From: Opisthorchis felineus | Lineage: Eukaryota > Platyhelminthes > Trematoda > Opisthorchiida > Opisthorchiidae | Reading direction: 5' to 3' | NCBI GenBank assembly: GCA_004794785.1 | Contig: SJOL01005521.1 | Coordinates: forward strand, 225,274-289,273 | Length of the DNA stretch: 64,000 nucleotides | In this document: positions 34,291-47,200 of the stretch, piece after piece | Numbering within the stretch: the first letter of the stretch is position 1 | How the letters are laid out: each line of letters begins with the position of its first letter | Made by a program: the position numbers and the translations under genes | The notes under the pieces: generated by a model | What the model was told of the DNA's origin: nothing | What the model saw: the letters and a program-made list of their open reading frames with translations, nothing else | Database searches by the model: none

Positions 34291-37200
34291 ATTTGTGATA
34301 TACGCACTGCTGATGATTCCCTATACGAACGAAACAGCTTTACAATGGTTCTCTGCTCTTCGGCGTTGATAGACTTTACTTACAGGACCACATCTCCAAA
34401 CACCTGACACAATCGCAGTGGCGTTCCCACTTTTCCCCCATCTGTCTTGTCCCTTGGAACTTCCATAGCCTTGCAGCTGTTTATATCTCGCAGACAAATC
34501 AAGACTAGCGAGGAGGAAAGCGGTTAATTACACTTATTTATTGTATTCAGGTGGCAGCTTCATACCAATTTATGATAGTACTGACGCTATTGTTTACACA
34601 CAAACAACTCATTAACTGAATCTCTTTTTCACCTGATTCATCTGTTCTAAGAAGACTTCCAACCAATGCCTATTACAAAGTCAGGCGGTGGAAGCATGTT
34701 CTATGCACATATATTCGTCATTATTATTGCTATTATCATACGGTTGACTATTTGCGTTGCGGTTTCATCAGCCGGCGGATGTGGGCATTGGTTCATTAGA
34801 AAGATACGCACTTAATGCAAAAAAATGTCAACTCTGTTTGGGTACGTATGAGCTGCAAATGAAGTTACGACGGATTTTCAGAAAGTTTTCGTCACTTGAA
34901 TTCGACGTGTTATAATTAGCCAAATGTCGCAAAGAGTTGACAAGCTAATCTGTCTGTCAGATGGAAATCACTAGCGCCGACCTGTAGACACCAAATAAAG
35001 GTCGGTCAGTAAGAGAATTTGAAGGTCGTCAGTTAAAGATATCAAGGTATGTTACAAGGCCTTCGAATGACTAGATTAAGTCATCCACTTGTGGACGTTA
35101 AACCCATAAGTCCACTGTTTTTTAACAAGGGTGACGGACAGAGTATCACTTTCAGCAGCGGTTTTTGACGACCTGGGATGCCCGTGTGTGCCAGCAGGAG
35201 AAGGGCGGGTAGTGATTTGTGCAACGGCTGATGAGCACAATACGGCATTCATATGTTTAGTTGTTGGCCCCGTACTCAGCTAAACATGACACAGTATACG
35301 ACCAGTCCAAATGAGCGGCTTATCATGAAGGTTGTTGCAGCTTAGCGTCACAACCTACGGACTGACGTAGCAAATAATGGCACATTATGTAGAAAGAAAG
35401 ATATATTTATGTTACGAAAACCGCTAACTTTTGAGATCATTACTCATCACACAACCGTGTTGCAGCTGATAACACATTGACTTGTAACAGTTTAAAAGGT
35501 CGAAAGTAATCCAGACAAAGGTGGACTGGAGAATTCACGAAGTTGGGTTTACACCTACAGTTGTCAGGGCGTTAGCTTGTGACAACTCCGCTAAGTTTGG
35601 TCCCTAAAATCCTACAAAATCCCGTAATCAGAATTCTTCTTTCAGTTTGGTGCTTTAGCTAGTGCATCCCCGTTCCGCAGGCGCAGTTGCTGTTTCAAAC
35701 GACCTATTGGATACTGTCCAACAGTGCCACTATGAACCAAACAAGGTTTATGACCAGTCCTACGCGTTCTACTGTGGTTACTTTTATCTTAGTCCACATG
35801 TCTTTAAATCCCTATATTGGCAAGAAAGGACCACTTTGAGTCGGCAGCTGAATCGTCATCACTTCGGCGTCGCGTGACAAACGCTTGTGCTGTATAGCAC
35901 TGCAGCGCACAATCAGTTGAATAGGCTTTATGCTATGCATCCAATGACTCGTTACGCTTCGGTTTTCGTAGTGGAAGCCTATATTTTCGACGAGTCCGAT
36001 TTGTCTGTTTGCACATCCATACGCGGGACTCCAAAGGCTACTGTATTTGGTGTCTCTGTTAGAGATTTTGTTATAATTTCAAATACTGGGACGTGAGCTC
36101 GAGCTTTATTTCATCTATAGTTCAGTAGAATAACACGCTAGGTTCACTGCAGTCTCATCCTCGTTTTAAAGACCCTTTATGGTTTTCAAGTATTCCGGAC
36201 ATAAATCAACATCACACTGCATCCTTGATCCGTTTTGTTCTGACTCTGGCGGAAAACCACATTGTGAAATCACACGATTCAGATTATGGTCATCAGCGTG
36301 AATGTGTACCGAGTCAGTACTGACCGGTGAAGAGTAATAAATCACATTCTCATGTGCTCATTGTGTCTAAATCAATAAAGGTTGCCAGCATACACAGAGT
36401 TTCTGCATATCGTTGGGTGTGCAGATGCTGGTCAGATGAAACCGGAAGTTGAATCTAGACTAAAGGTAGGGAAGCATCACCAGAAAATACAGAGCATAAA
36501 CACATGTATGCTGCATTTGTCTCAAGGGTTTCATGTGACCATATATCACGATAAACTTAGCTGTGCAGCAATGCTAATTGCGATTGTCCGTGGAATTGAA
36601 TAAATTATTCAAATATCTCGTACTCATATTTAGATAACGCGGGTAATGACACGCATACTGCACTTCAAACGTAAAAAAATTGGTCTGGTTCTCGAAATTC
36701 ATGCAAATAGGTTGAATACCCAGTTGTTTTATTTATTTATTTGCCTGAAGATGTAAGGATGTTTTTGAAGCTGAGCATTCGGTAAGCTGGCTTCCACCTT
36801 ACTTAGTGAAACTGTTCACATGATTTGTTTTGGCCGAATGTCCCAACGTTGGCTATCTGATAGGCTCACAGTAATGTAATCGGAATCTGAAGTTTTCAGT
36901 GGTGAAGTTTCACGACTTCACTATGCGTTCAGAATTCATTGAATACCACAAAAAATGCATGCCTGTCAAGTGGAATCCTGTGGAAAATTCCGGTTAGGTA
37001 TTTACAATTCGGTGGTGTCAGAATACGACAGTTCAAGCCACCTACCCCCTGCCCCTAGCTGACGGATCAGTGCATGTCTAATTAACCCAGATTTTACACT
37101 ACTAATTATGCTTGGAACAAACGCCAAAGTGTTTCTGAATACGGCTTGAAAAAGGAGTTGCGTGTTTTGGCACTTTAACGGATCACTTTGTCTTCGCCAA

Positions 37201-38886
37201 TAAAAAGTGCACAGAGAGAAAGCGTCCCGACTAGCGCTCCTGAATGGGAAAAGGCGAACGATTTAAATGAAGCGTGAAGTCTTTCAGGTCCGGTTCAACT
37301 AACCAAAAGCTTCAGTAGGGTCTTCCTGAATAAACTCTTTCTCCATGCCTCAGCGTTTTACACACATCTGAAACATGCTAGATACTTCAGTTGAAGATGT
37401 CTCATAGCACATATCTGAATAGGTTCCACAGCCTCCAAACTACGGTCTGTGAAGCCTTTGGTTTAAAATTAGCTCAAGAGTAGTATGTAATCCTTTGCTT
37501 GCTTTGCAGCATAGGCCACACCACTGTAATCACTGGATAGATGAAAGGATGATATTGTCTGGCCGTCCCCAGCTCTCATTGAAAATTTATCAACGGATGG
37601 GCTAATCAAGCAACTACTTGCGCAAAATTTGTGGTATAAAGATGACATCGTGTACCTGAGGTATACCTATGTAAGACCCTGATTTGGAACCACATTAAAA
37701 AGCCTACTAAACGAGGGAAACAACTGGAGAACTAGGTGATATATACCGACAATAGACTTGTCTTACCGGATCACCCGACGTCCGACGACGAATTCCACGG
37801 GAATTTCTCACTCTGGAAATTTACCCCACGTTCGAGCGGCAAGTGAACCACTGGCTTCCATCAACCAAGATAAAAAGCCTTATCTTGATCTTGTATAGGT
37901 GCCGGGAAAACAGTGTTCTTCAAAATCATGAACTTAACATTTTCGTACAAACGATCCTCAATTCCCCCCACCAAAAAAACGTTGTGCGCTAAGTTTCTAC
38001 ACTGTATTCATGTTGTATCAACGTTGACCTTTCGTTCATATGATTCACATGACAATATTCAGTGCTTACTATTTCCCTATCGACACTCTCCAGGTCGAAA
38101 GCAAAGTTTGATGCCTTCTGGGTGCGGCTTTCGAACCTCCCAATAGCCTTTCTGAGGCATCCTAGCATATCCTTCCCTTTCTAACGAGCGATATAACATC
38201 CCTGGGTTATGCAAACTTGGCAGGTTTCAGAGTGGGTTCCAGCGGACTGAGATCCTACTAGCATGCTCAGATATATATCAGAGCAAATAAGTTATCACCT
38301 GGGGACACAAAACGGGGTAATTTTCAATCACAAGCTTCCAAAATTACACAACCCCGTTTGTTGCCTCACGCAAAATAAATAATTTGCGATAATTTCAAGT
38401 ATGGACAACCTAGTCCCTGCTATTTTTATGGACCCCAATGCAAGGGTACGGACTCAAAATTGTGTAGTAATCTTCTTTGGAAATCTTGACCACTGGGTTA
38501 AAGGAAAACAGTGCTCCTACATCTAACCTGATTTAGACTTTTGACACGGTTTCTCATTACGTGTCTTTCCAGAGCCCTCCCTAGAGTCGCGTAAACGCTA
38601 AAGCTGTGTCCAAAAAAACTAAATAAACTCAAAAACAGTGTCTTCAGTTAAGGTAGACGAGATCGAATGTGCGAACGCCTTGAATACAATATGGACTTAG
38701 CTACCGGACGGTACGATAATGCGCATCCTGCACCTCCAGAAAGGAATGAACATCTCAGAGTGTTTTAACTGATACTTTTGACTTTTTTTTCCGGAATCAG
38801 GCGTGTAGATGAACAGGCGGTAACACAAATACGCATGCCCTCATTTGAACAGCAAAGAAACTTTATCGCACACAATGTTAGCTCAC
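34291..38886. other. no gene confidently recognised
   Basis: Probably a long intron or intergenic. Plus-strand frames at 35662-35877, 35887-36096 and 36382-36603 have protein-like composition but no clear acceptor/donor pairs. A TTTA tetranucleotide run lies at 36727-36742. Close to 34020-34160 a strong pyrimidine tract ends in CACAG on the minus strand and may mark another exon. Confidence 0.3.
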
Positions 38887-39015
38887 CTGAACATGTTTGC
38901 GTGTCCACGTAATCGGCATCAGCGCACATGTAACCGGGTGACTGATCAATGCACGCACTGCTCTGACACAATTGTAATCCGCGGTTTCGAGCCTCATGGC
39001 ATTCATTTGTATCGG
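38887..39015 (-). CDS. calcium-binding EGF domain exon
   Basis: A 129-nt minus-strand exon with an excellent acceptor (CTTTTTTTGACATCTATCGCATTTCAG, ending at 39016) and donor GTGAGC, phase 1 to 1 as is usual for exons encoding one EGF module. It encodes D-T-N-E-C, then N, then QLC, then SSAC, then GYMC, then C. This is the cbEGF consensus D-x-[DN]-[EQ]-C with the conserved aromatic/Gly before the fifth cysteine. Calcium binding by the N-terminal Asp/Glu follows from the family. It implies a secreted or membrane protein with tandem EGF repeats; the other repeats lie outside what I could recognise, apart from 26567-26715. Confidence 0.75.
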
Positions 39016-39794
39016 CTGAAATGCGATAGATGTCAAAAAAAGAGACGAGTATAAAGGTTAGTACATGCGCATAGAAATGTAATCACGGTCAGAACACTTC
39101 CACATTGAACTGATTACGGGGGAGCCCAACCTGTAACCTGCCACTAAACAGCGCTTGACGAATTGACCAATAAACTTTTAAACATTCAGTTCGTATTAAA
39201 AAACGGTTCTGAAAAAACGACGCATGCATACGGTGCATCCAATCGGACACACCGGTCACTAAACCAGAATACAAAACAATATGTCCTAATTAAAACGCGG
39301 GTTCGGATCATCCTAGTGATTTGGCAGATATGCAGTGTTGGTTATTCGGAAAAAGGATGAAATAGGTGTACAATACTTCTCGGTTCTTTTGGAACCGATT
39401 GGTCTCACCAGGAGAACGATATTTTGATTGGAGTTCCAAAACCCCCTCATACTGTGAGCGAATAAGTAAGTTGAAGACGGGAAAGCACTACCAAAATAGC
39501 TCGATTTGAAGGTCTGTGCTTGAGTATACGCTAAGTTATGGTTTTTATGCCCAAAGAATGTGACGCAGGATCAAGCAAAGAAGTTCTGCTTGAATAAATT
39601 CGAGTAAACTAGGCGTTTTCAGTTTCACGAGTTTAAAGTCTGAGTTGCGTTCGTCGAATGCATCTCTGTGTTTTGGACAGAACTGGCAGATATCCAGAAG
39701 AACAGGACGCTACGGTATTAGTTTGTACACTTTTGCCTCTGGTGAATGGGATCTCGCAAAATCGCGAGATAACTCTTGCTTATACTAAACTCAC

Positions 39795-39991
39795 CATCGT
39801 TACTTGCCTCACCGATCGACCACTGTCATTCAAATGACTGAAACTGCCTTCGAAGTCAAATTGCTGCTTTGCAGATGTAGTAGGGAATAGCAGCTCCATC
39901 AAATACCGAGAGCATGGTTGGCAGGAATTCGGAATATCCTTATACTTCGAGAGAAGTTTAGTTACATGGAGTGCGAACATCAGGCGAGCTT
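39795..39991 (-). CDS. candidate exon, unknown product
   Basis: A 197-nt minus-strand exon: acceptor TTGTATTCCAATTAG, donor GTGAGT, phase 1 to 0. It encodes 65 residues containing IPNSCQPCSRYLMELLF. Its start phase fits the end of 40358-40484. The exit phase (0) does not fit the cbEGF exon (1); a small exon near 39110-39190 (acceptor TTTTTTCAG) could lie between. No family recognised. Confidence 0.35.
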
Positions 39992-40357
39992 CTAATTGGA
40001 ATACAACCAACAACCAGCCTTTTAGTTTACTTTGCTTTACTGAACAAGCTGCAGATAAGGATGCCCTATTCATTTCTTTCGCTACTAACAAGTCGTGTTC
40101 CACCTTCTGTCTTTCAACCAACTCCCACATTTTTGGGTACTTTTGAAAGTGCTCCTACAAGTTGTGCAATGAGGTTATTTCTATGACTAAAATGCGTCAT
40201 TGAATCCCTTTTACGACAGAAAAATGAGGAGCCTCAATTAAAAGCCGCAAGTGTACTTTGCTGGCAATCAACTCTTGATACAGCACAGCGTGATTCAAAG
40301 CTAAGTGTAGATACTTTCTATGGGATACAGCAAGGGTTTATGAGTATAACTTGCTAC

Positions 40358-40484
40358 CACACACTAAACTGATATGAAGGGGTTCTTTCATGGAAATCCT
40401 TAGATGAATTTCTGCTGATGAGTTTGTAACCAAAGTTCGGTGGTTTCGGGGCATTTGGTACAAAGTCTGTTGATGCGTCCTTTC
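40358..40484 (-). CDS. candidate exon, unknown product
   Basis: A 127-nt minus-strand exon with a very good acceptor (TTCTCCTTCTTCCCAG) and donor GTAGCA. Read in phase 0 to 1 it joins 39991 in frame. A second frame (phase 1 to 2, containing FVPNAPKPPNFGYKLIS) is equally open and more protein-like, so the frame is not settled. Product unknown. Confidence 0.35.
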
Positions 40485-40865
40485 CTGGGAAGAAGGAGAA
40501 CGTTGAAAAGTACTTTGAGGACAATGAGACAATCAGTATTCCATATAGATCGAAGAGCAAATAATGTCCAACCCTAACGAGGCAAATAATATCAAGTCTG
40601 TTTGAGGATGGACGTAAGTGAATGCCCAACAAAGAAATTGACTTAGCTAATAGTTTGGAGTAACACAATATCCGAGTCACCAAACCACATTCTGTCTGTG
40701 AATGTAAATATAACTCGAATACATTTTGAAATGAACATTCGAGGGAGTTCCCCAAAACCGATAGAACACCGTGTTGTATTTAGTGGCAGACAGCAGCATT
40801 TTCCAGTTCTCTACGTACCAGATGATCCTACCGGCACCAAATATGGATAACTAAACTAAAGTTCG

Positions 40866-41443
40866 TCAAGAATAACATACGCTGCATGCATCTTCCGTCT
40901 TGAGACGGATGAATAATCTTCTCTCAACCACAAACGCATATAACATGAAATGGATTCCTCTACCACACCACCAATAGCGAAATGAGGAGAATTTGCAACT
41001 TAGGTACACATAAGCTATCGTACAATTTTTTGACGCCCACCTGGGCGTTACCTTGTCCAGACAAATGTATCGAGCAACGTCGTACCTGATGTGAACCAAC
41101 TGCGCTTCGCACATGAGAAAACACGACTGAGTCACAGAATGGACGACAATCATACAAGCTGTATCTTTTAAATGTAAAGCACGGAGGTTCAAACGTAGTG
41201 AAGCGACATTGGAAAGTAAAGTGCGAAGGCCAAAACGAGCAGCAGAAGGCAACCGAATTTGACTTACGCTTTGAATGTACTGTGAATAGGTGGACAGTCT
41301 CTCTAATGGTCGCAAAACACCTGAAGGAGGGAAAATTTTCGGAACATTTAGACCATCATTCGCATTCATATGTCAGATTGTTCGCAGACAATCTGGAAAC
41401 ATTGTATTGCTATTTCAAAACACAAGCCATCTCGGATGGATGA
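40866..41443 (-). other. region open on both strands, possibly repeat-derived
   Basis: The minus strand is open for 167 codons (40866-41369), the longest frame in the window, while the plus strand is open at 41198-41443. No domain, splice border or start context supports either. I have an unverified impression that related peptides occur in fluke genomes as repeat translations. It could be a fragment of a mobile element; no reverse transcriptase or transposase motif was seen. Confidence 0.3.
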
Positions 41444-41824
41444 TATCTAATCAGCTATGCTCCACTGATCTAAGTATGTTCATCCAATCATTGAGTTGAT
41501 GATGAGATATGTAAAAACAGTGAACGCCTAAAACAAGCAGCCTGATTGCAACGCTGTCAAAATTTCCCCGTCCTACTTCTTCGTATAATCCAGCTACAGC
41601 ATTCTGTATCTTAAGTCTGCACCAATCCCAGCCACCAGCTCGAGTTTCGGTCGTATTAGAGTTCCTCACCGGTGTGTACCCTAGGAAATGCCATGATTTA
41701 TTTGATTTGGACACCAGAAGTACAATGCTAGGTTGTTACTCATACCCCACCAGCGCAGGCCAGACGAAACTGAATATCACTTATGAACAGGTGAACTTGC
41801 TAACGACCAAGCAATGTGATAGGT

Positions 41825-42020
41825 TGGAAGACGAGATGGCTCAGTGGTTAGAACGCGAATTTACTGACCGGAAGGTCCGTGGTTTGAACCCGACCTCTGC
41901 ATCTCGACTTTCCCCGTCTAGGTTTGGGAAACTTGGCAGTATCCCGGGCCTCGTGCTTCCTTCGAGTGGCATGGCAGCTAGGTACCTAAAGGGTGTTACA
42001 GCTGAACGATTATTATTTAT
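41825..42020 (+). mobile_element. tRNA-derived SINE, copy 5 (plus strand)
   Basis: The only plus-strand copy. The A box TGGCTCAGTGG at 41837-41847 is perfect; the B box at 41881-41891 is GGTTTGAACCC (a CpG to TpG change). The body and the 3' end GGTGTTACAGCTGAACGATT match the other copies, and the tail is ATTATTATTTAT. No target duplication was identified. The 125-codon frame 41674-42051 across it is read-through; its SINE part gives a peptide containing [19 protein letters not shown]. Confidence 0.9.
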
Positions 42021-44119
42021 CATTCAGCGTGTTGTGTATGTCTTCTGTTAAATTTCGGATGACGCTGGTACATGTACAAGACTACAAACCAGAGTTATTC
42101 GACCGAAACCACAATCGACGGGTATGTCTGAATGCGATGTTAACAGTTGAGCTATACAGTGAAAGATAACTCCAATACCAGCTCTAAAATTGTCTATCAG
42201 TCTCTTATAATTTACAGACTACGCATGGAGTAATGTCACTATGCTTAACCTAAGCACTTCCTTCCTACTTCAAGGACACCATGGAGACCGGATTTTGATG
42301 TCTAGGATATTGGGCACTGCAGTAATTGCTGAAGGTAACATACGGGATATGTAGCAGATATGAACATAGGACGCCATCAATAAATCAAAACAATTTATGA
42401 CATTATTTAGGTCGACGCAAACTTGAAGAAAAGGAGTACCCAGGTTCGCGGGAGTTGACGAAATAGCAAGTAGTTGTATTGGATAAACTAGGTATGACTG
42501 CAAAAATAATCAGTAAATATGTGCGCCGTTAATATACTACTTTGTAAATCACAACAGATTCCGTGAAGAGTGGTTTTTCTTCAGGATTTTCGGATGAGTC
42601 AGCAGCTTTACACTCCTCTTATCAATGCGGCAACCATTCCCCCGAAGACACTGACCGGCGCCGCCTGGACCACACACTGATTAGTTCTGTGCCGGTGTGT
42701 GGTGTCTAAAGGCTGGAAGACGCCCTTGCACATACGCACACACAATCAAGTGGGCTTGAAGATGTGTGTGAAATTTCGGATTAGAGTACGACCCACCTCG
42801 GTGACCAAATCTGTTAAAGGATTACGAATTGCCGGTTCCGTCAACTTCAGTTTTGTCTCTATGTTATCCCTACACTTGCATTAAGCTGCAAGCAAAATCA
42901 GCCCAAACTCATCGCAAAATCCCGTAGGGCCTTTTCCGTCGGTGGATACATCAGGCATTAACTCTAGAATAGATCTACGATAATCCTGTCATCATGCCAG
43001 TATAATAAGACAGTTGGATTATGCCTCCAACGGAGAAAATCTTTCGAAAGGAAACCCCATCATGGAGACAATTTGGCTGCAATAAACTTGTCACTTTCCT
43101 TGGGATGGAATTCGGTAAAAACTTAAAATTATAACAATTGGATAACTCTGGCTGTGCTGGAAAATTTGCCCGTGATCATAGTACCATTCTTTAGGACGGA
43201 TCACACAACTACTGCAAATGAAGAGCAATAAATCTGAAGCCGCTAAAGAATCAAAGTGCGACAGCCCAATACTTTTTTGGTTCTAATGAGTTTAATCATT
43301 TATAGCCCCGGTGGTTTCTTCTAATGGATCGTCTTCTTCATAAGTTTCTCCACTGTGAGGCAGGACGGTACAAAAAACACTTATTGCGCTGACCTAGTCG
43401 AAATGACTTTTCCACGTTGGTCTATGACAATTTGTTGGAATGCCGAAACAGAGGCAGAGTAATTTTTTTATGAACCATTACTTATTCATTTTGTCACGAT
43501 GAAGCACGCCCATGTGCAAAGACACTTAGCTATCCCAAAGACGCTCTCACGACGAGTTATATATCCGGTCACAACATATAGCGTTCGATGTCTTTTCAGC
43601 TGCAGTGCACCATTTTAATAAGTTGGTGTGTGAAATTGAGCAGAAACAGGTGACCAATCCGCAGTAATCTCTCGGAAAATCGGTCAGTTTGAGAAATTCA
43701 TGAGGAATACTCACAAACAGTATTGCTCATAACAAAAATACGTCAATTTCCAGGACTCATTGCAGAATGAACTCAGAGGAAGACTGTGCGGTGCATCAGC
43801 GGATGAAGGAATCAGAAAAACGAGACGAAAGTGCATGTTTCAGTTTCATTTTTTAATCAAGTATCCATATTCTGAGCGATAACGAGTGCACCAACTACCA
43901 TTGTCCGACAGCCCTGACAGTGGATAAATAACACCTACTACGCTGTCTGTAACAAAACTGCTTGCACCTGGTGCTGTTGGGTTTACTTCTAAGCGTAGAT
44001 GTTTACCGAAACTTGTTAATGTACGCATCGCAACCGATTGCAAAAAAAACTCGCTGAATGTTCCACAGCATCCAGTTATTGATAGAAAACTATTCCAACT
44101 ATTTTCATGAAGGAAACTA
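42021..44119. other. no gene recognised
   Basis: Short frames only (42270-42503 minus, 42699-42884 plus, 43846-44154 minus). The last overlaps the ribozyme repeat at its start. No repeat shared with the window was noticed before 44120. Confidence 0.35.
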
Positions 44120-44144
44120 CTCACAAGGTTGCTGAAAATTCTAC

Positions 44145-44197
44145 GACAGCCCACGACCGGTTTCGCCCTTCTTGGGGCTCATCAGGTAGGCGCAGTC
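44145..44197 (-). ncRNA. hammerhead ribozyme, intact core
   Basis: Read on the minus strand: CTGATGA (44185-44179), stem II GCCC/GGGC with loop CAAGAA, GAAA (44164-44161), a minimal stem III ACC/GGT, cleavage-site C at 44155, then GTGGGC. All invariant residues of the hammerhead core are present (C3 U4 G5 A6 x G8 A9, G12 A13 A14, A15.1-U16.1, C17). Stem I pairs GCCTAC (44091+ side: 44191-44186) with GTGGGC (44154-44149), then continues past an internal loop with GAC/GTC. Cleavage is predicted between 44155 and 44154. Stem III of three pairs with no loop is typical of the minimal type I hammerheads of Penelope-like elements, thought to work as dimers. About 95 bp around it (44120-44213) recur at 61376-61465. 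I saw no Penelope reverse transcriptase nearby, so this is a solo remnant or a non-autonomous copy. Confidence 0.8.
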
Positions 44198-44213
44198 CCT
44201 GAGTTTCTGTCAA

Positions 44214-47200
44214 CCTTATGTTCTACTATTGTTCAACTATTGTTAACTGAGCATTTTTAACTAACTTTTTTAACTCAAAGGATTTTTATTCCTTTGAACA
44301 CTCAGGACTGGAATGCGTTCAGTGCGATGTCCATTCCACATTGACTGTGCAACTCTGTGTATTGTGAACCATTTATTACTGATGTCATAATTTCTCATAA
44401 AGTTTGACAGCAGTATCGATTAGTGGTATGAGGGTATGGTAAACATAGTTTTGCGTGCCCACTTCTCCGGATGTATGCAATTTGCTGGTCGTAAAATATT
44501 TCAGTCAGCATGGGTCATCATCTGTAGGGGTCCTGAAAAACCCCATTCTGGAAGAAATAAGAGCAATTTGACGGTTTCCCTGGGAAAATAAAGTAGTTAT
44601 TCAGTTATTCACCATTAACCTGGAACCACGGATCGCTCTCATACTGCCCAAGAGGGTCGATTCCTAGTAACCGAAGACAACCCTGAGAGTTGCTTTTCAA
44701 TCTGTCCACATGGATTCTCTGTTTCAAGCAGAGTCAGATGCAGCAATTGATTTGCTGATTTATCTCCGCTCTATTCCGGGATGTACATGCAAATTCAGGA
44801 ATTCCAAAAAGTGACTCACGGATGATTCCATTCCCATTCTATTCTTGCCCAATAACTAGTTCCATTTACTCGGTAACATCTAGGCTCAAGTGGGTTATAC
44901 TGGGTGAGGAGTCGCATCCACCTTCAATAAAGGCATCCACAAGATGAAAAGGATGAAAAAATCCGTAGAGCTTAATTTCATGGTACAAGGTCGCCTGGAT
45001 TGAAATTTATGCTATCTTCTATGGGGTGGCAGGAGGGCCGATTCTCGTTTTCGCGCTACGAGCACTTCCATCAATCTCGTTCAACAAATTCGGAAAAGGA
45101 GTACTTGATTTGGATGACATTAACGAGCTGAACCGACGCGTCTGCCAAAACCGCAGCCAAATTTCAGGGTCAGAAGCCGTGCCCAAGTTTCATCATCTAT
45201 CAATCTAGGTAATGAAACAACTAAGGCGTGTTAGCATTTGGTGCTGTTCTGGGAGCCAAACTGGACCGAAGATTACTTTGAGTTTCCGGGCTATTCCTGT
45301 TTCCCTCCACCGCTTAAAACCTGTCGAAGTGACGAGTTTCCAATTCCGCGAATCTTGAAGGAAATCCCTCATGAGTATGCACTGATGTCTCTTCCTTCGT
45401 ATTCGAAAATTCACAAGTGTTGTATCTCCAGAAGGAAATTGTAGGACCTTAGTATCGTCATGCCTTTGTAATCATTACCACAAACCTGAGAGGTTCGATG
45501 TAAAATCACATCGAAGTGCATTGAATCCGTCAGTTCCAGGTTGAGGAAAGTTTGCTTTGTCGGATACCAGTGCATTGTACGGCATCCAAAAACGTAGCTT
45601 CACAAACGCCGAACGAGCGAATAATGACAGTCGTGCTGTGTAAATCCTAAAAACCGATACATTCCGCCCCTAGACCACGCAGTTACTTTCGTATACAATT
45701 ATTCGTTATGGGTAGCCTTTTCCACAACAGAAGCAACTAAGGGACATTTTATTTTTTGGGCGCAGCGCATGATCGATGGTGACATGGATGTACACTTTTG
45801 AATCGCGCAGACTATATCGGCCGAGTAGAAATTCAATCGTATGGATTGTCACTGTGATCATTAGACACGAGTGTTGACATCGCACAGTGGGTCCTAAAGC
45901 AACCGGATAGATTAGGCTTGTACCGTTATTCGTGTTCGTTTTCCCCTATATTCCACGCTTGGACTGCAGTTGAAGAAAGTGTGACTCGCAAGCAATCAAC
46001 AACCCATTAGGCCAGAACTACTCAAAAAGTTGACACTGGTAAAGAAAGAACAGATCGATTGTGACTGTGGTTAGATAATAATCTCAAGGGACTTCCCTCA
46101 CATTAGTCTGCCTGATAAAGGAACGTCAGTTACTCCCACGTAACTTAGAAAAGTAGCAGGAAACTGAGCTGAATTATAAATATTAAATATCTAGGAACGG
46201 ATCATGGGAAGTTTCACACCGTATGCTTACAGATTATAAGGTGGGTTTTCCACACTGAAGATCGTCGGGTATCATTGCATCATGTTCATGATTTCGCCAT
46301 TTCAAAGCAGCAGGATATTTCGAACCTAAGCGAAGTGGAGGTAGGCTGTATCCACAGTTGACCTCGCTAACTTAACTTGCGGACTGAAGACTGAAAAGCG
46401 ATTCATTTGGCCAGATGCAAGCCCCATGTCAGCGTGACTTGATTGGAAAACGGTGTCAGTTTTGCTTTATTGACGGTAACATACAAAGATAACCAGAAAA
46501 TGATGCTCCTGTGGTCATTTTAAACTCCGCTTATTGATGGCAAAGCCGGCGTTGCCATTTTGGCGTACGACTGATACGCAACTCCTACAGAGTGCGAGGA
46601 CAGAGCTAGCGCATCAACATAAAAACGACACCATCATAAAGACACGAGAAGTCGAAATTCCCCGTTAGATAATTTCATTTCACACACACAGACATGCAAT
46701 ACTGCGGCTGAAGCGGAACAATGTTTCAAGCTCTCCGAAGTTGTTTGGTCTCTCTTCGGAGGAGGTTTCTCTTTGAGTTTTACAGTGGCGAACTTCGACT
46801 GAGGCGATGAGCACTCATCTGATATACTGTTCCATACCGATCTCAAGCGGGTAGAAGAACCTGCATCCTCACCTCGAAAGAGCGGTAGAATGGAGTACGG
46901 TTTACTCATTCTGGAAGACCTCTAGAACGAGTAGAGTGAAATGACTGACCGATAAAATAGCATCGACAGCTGCCCCAGGTCTCAATCAATGACCTAGCAG
47001 TACCACACGCGGTGCACATTTTTTCTCACAGACTTCCTTTGTCAACAGCCTACGAGACGGATTTACACAAAACATAGCATTGTTTTGCACTGCCCGTTTG
47101 TCACTTAAGATTGGGTCAGCCCGTGTATGTGTGCATGTATGTGCGTCCACAACCTCCCAGCTGTGACCATCCGTGGGAAAATGTTGTTCTGGATTAATGT

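Noticed and set aside
40415..40422. CTGATGAG as another hammerhead
   Set aside because: No GAAA follows at stem II distance and no stems form. The same holds for CTGATGAG at 35228-35235 and 49571-49578.
41674..42051. 125-codon plus-strand frame
   Set aside because: Its second half is SINE copy 5, and there is no splice or domain support for the first half.
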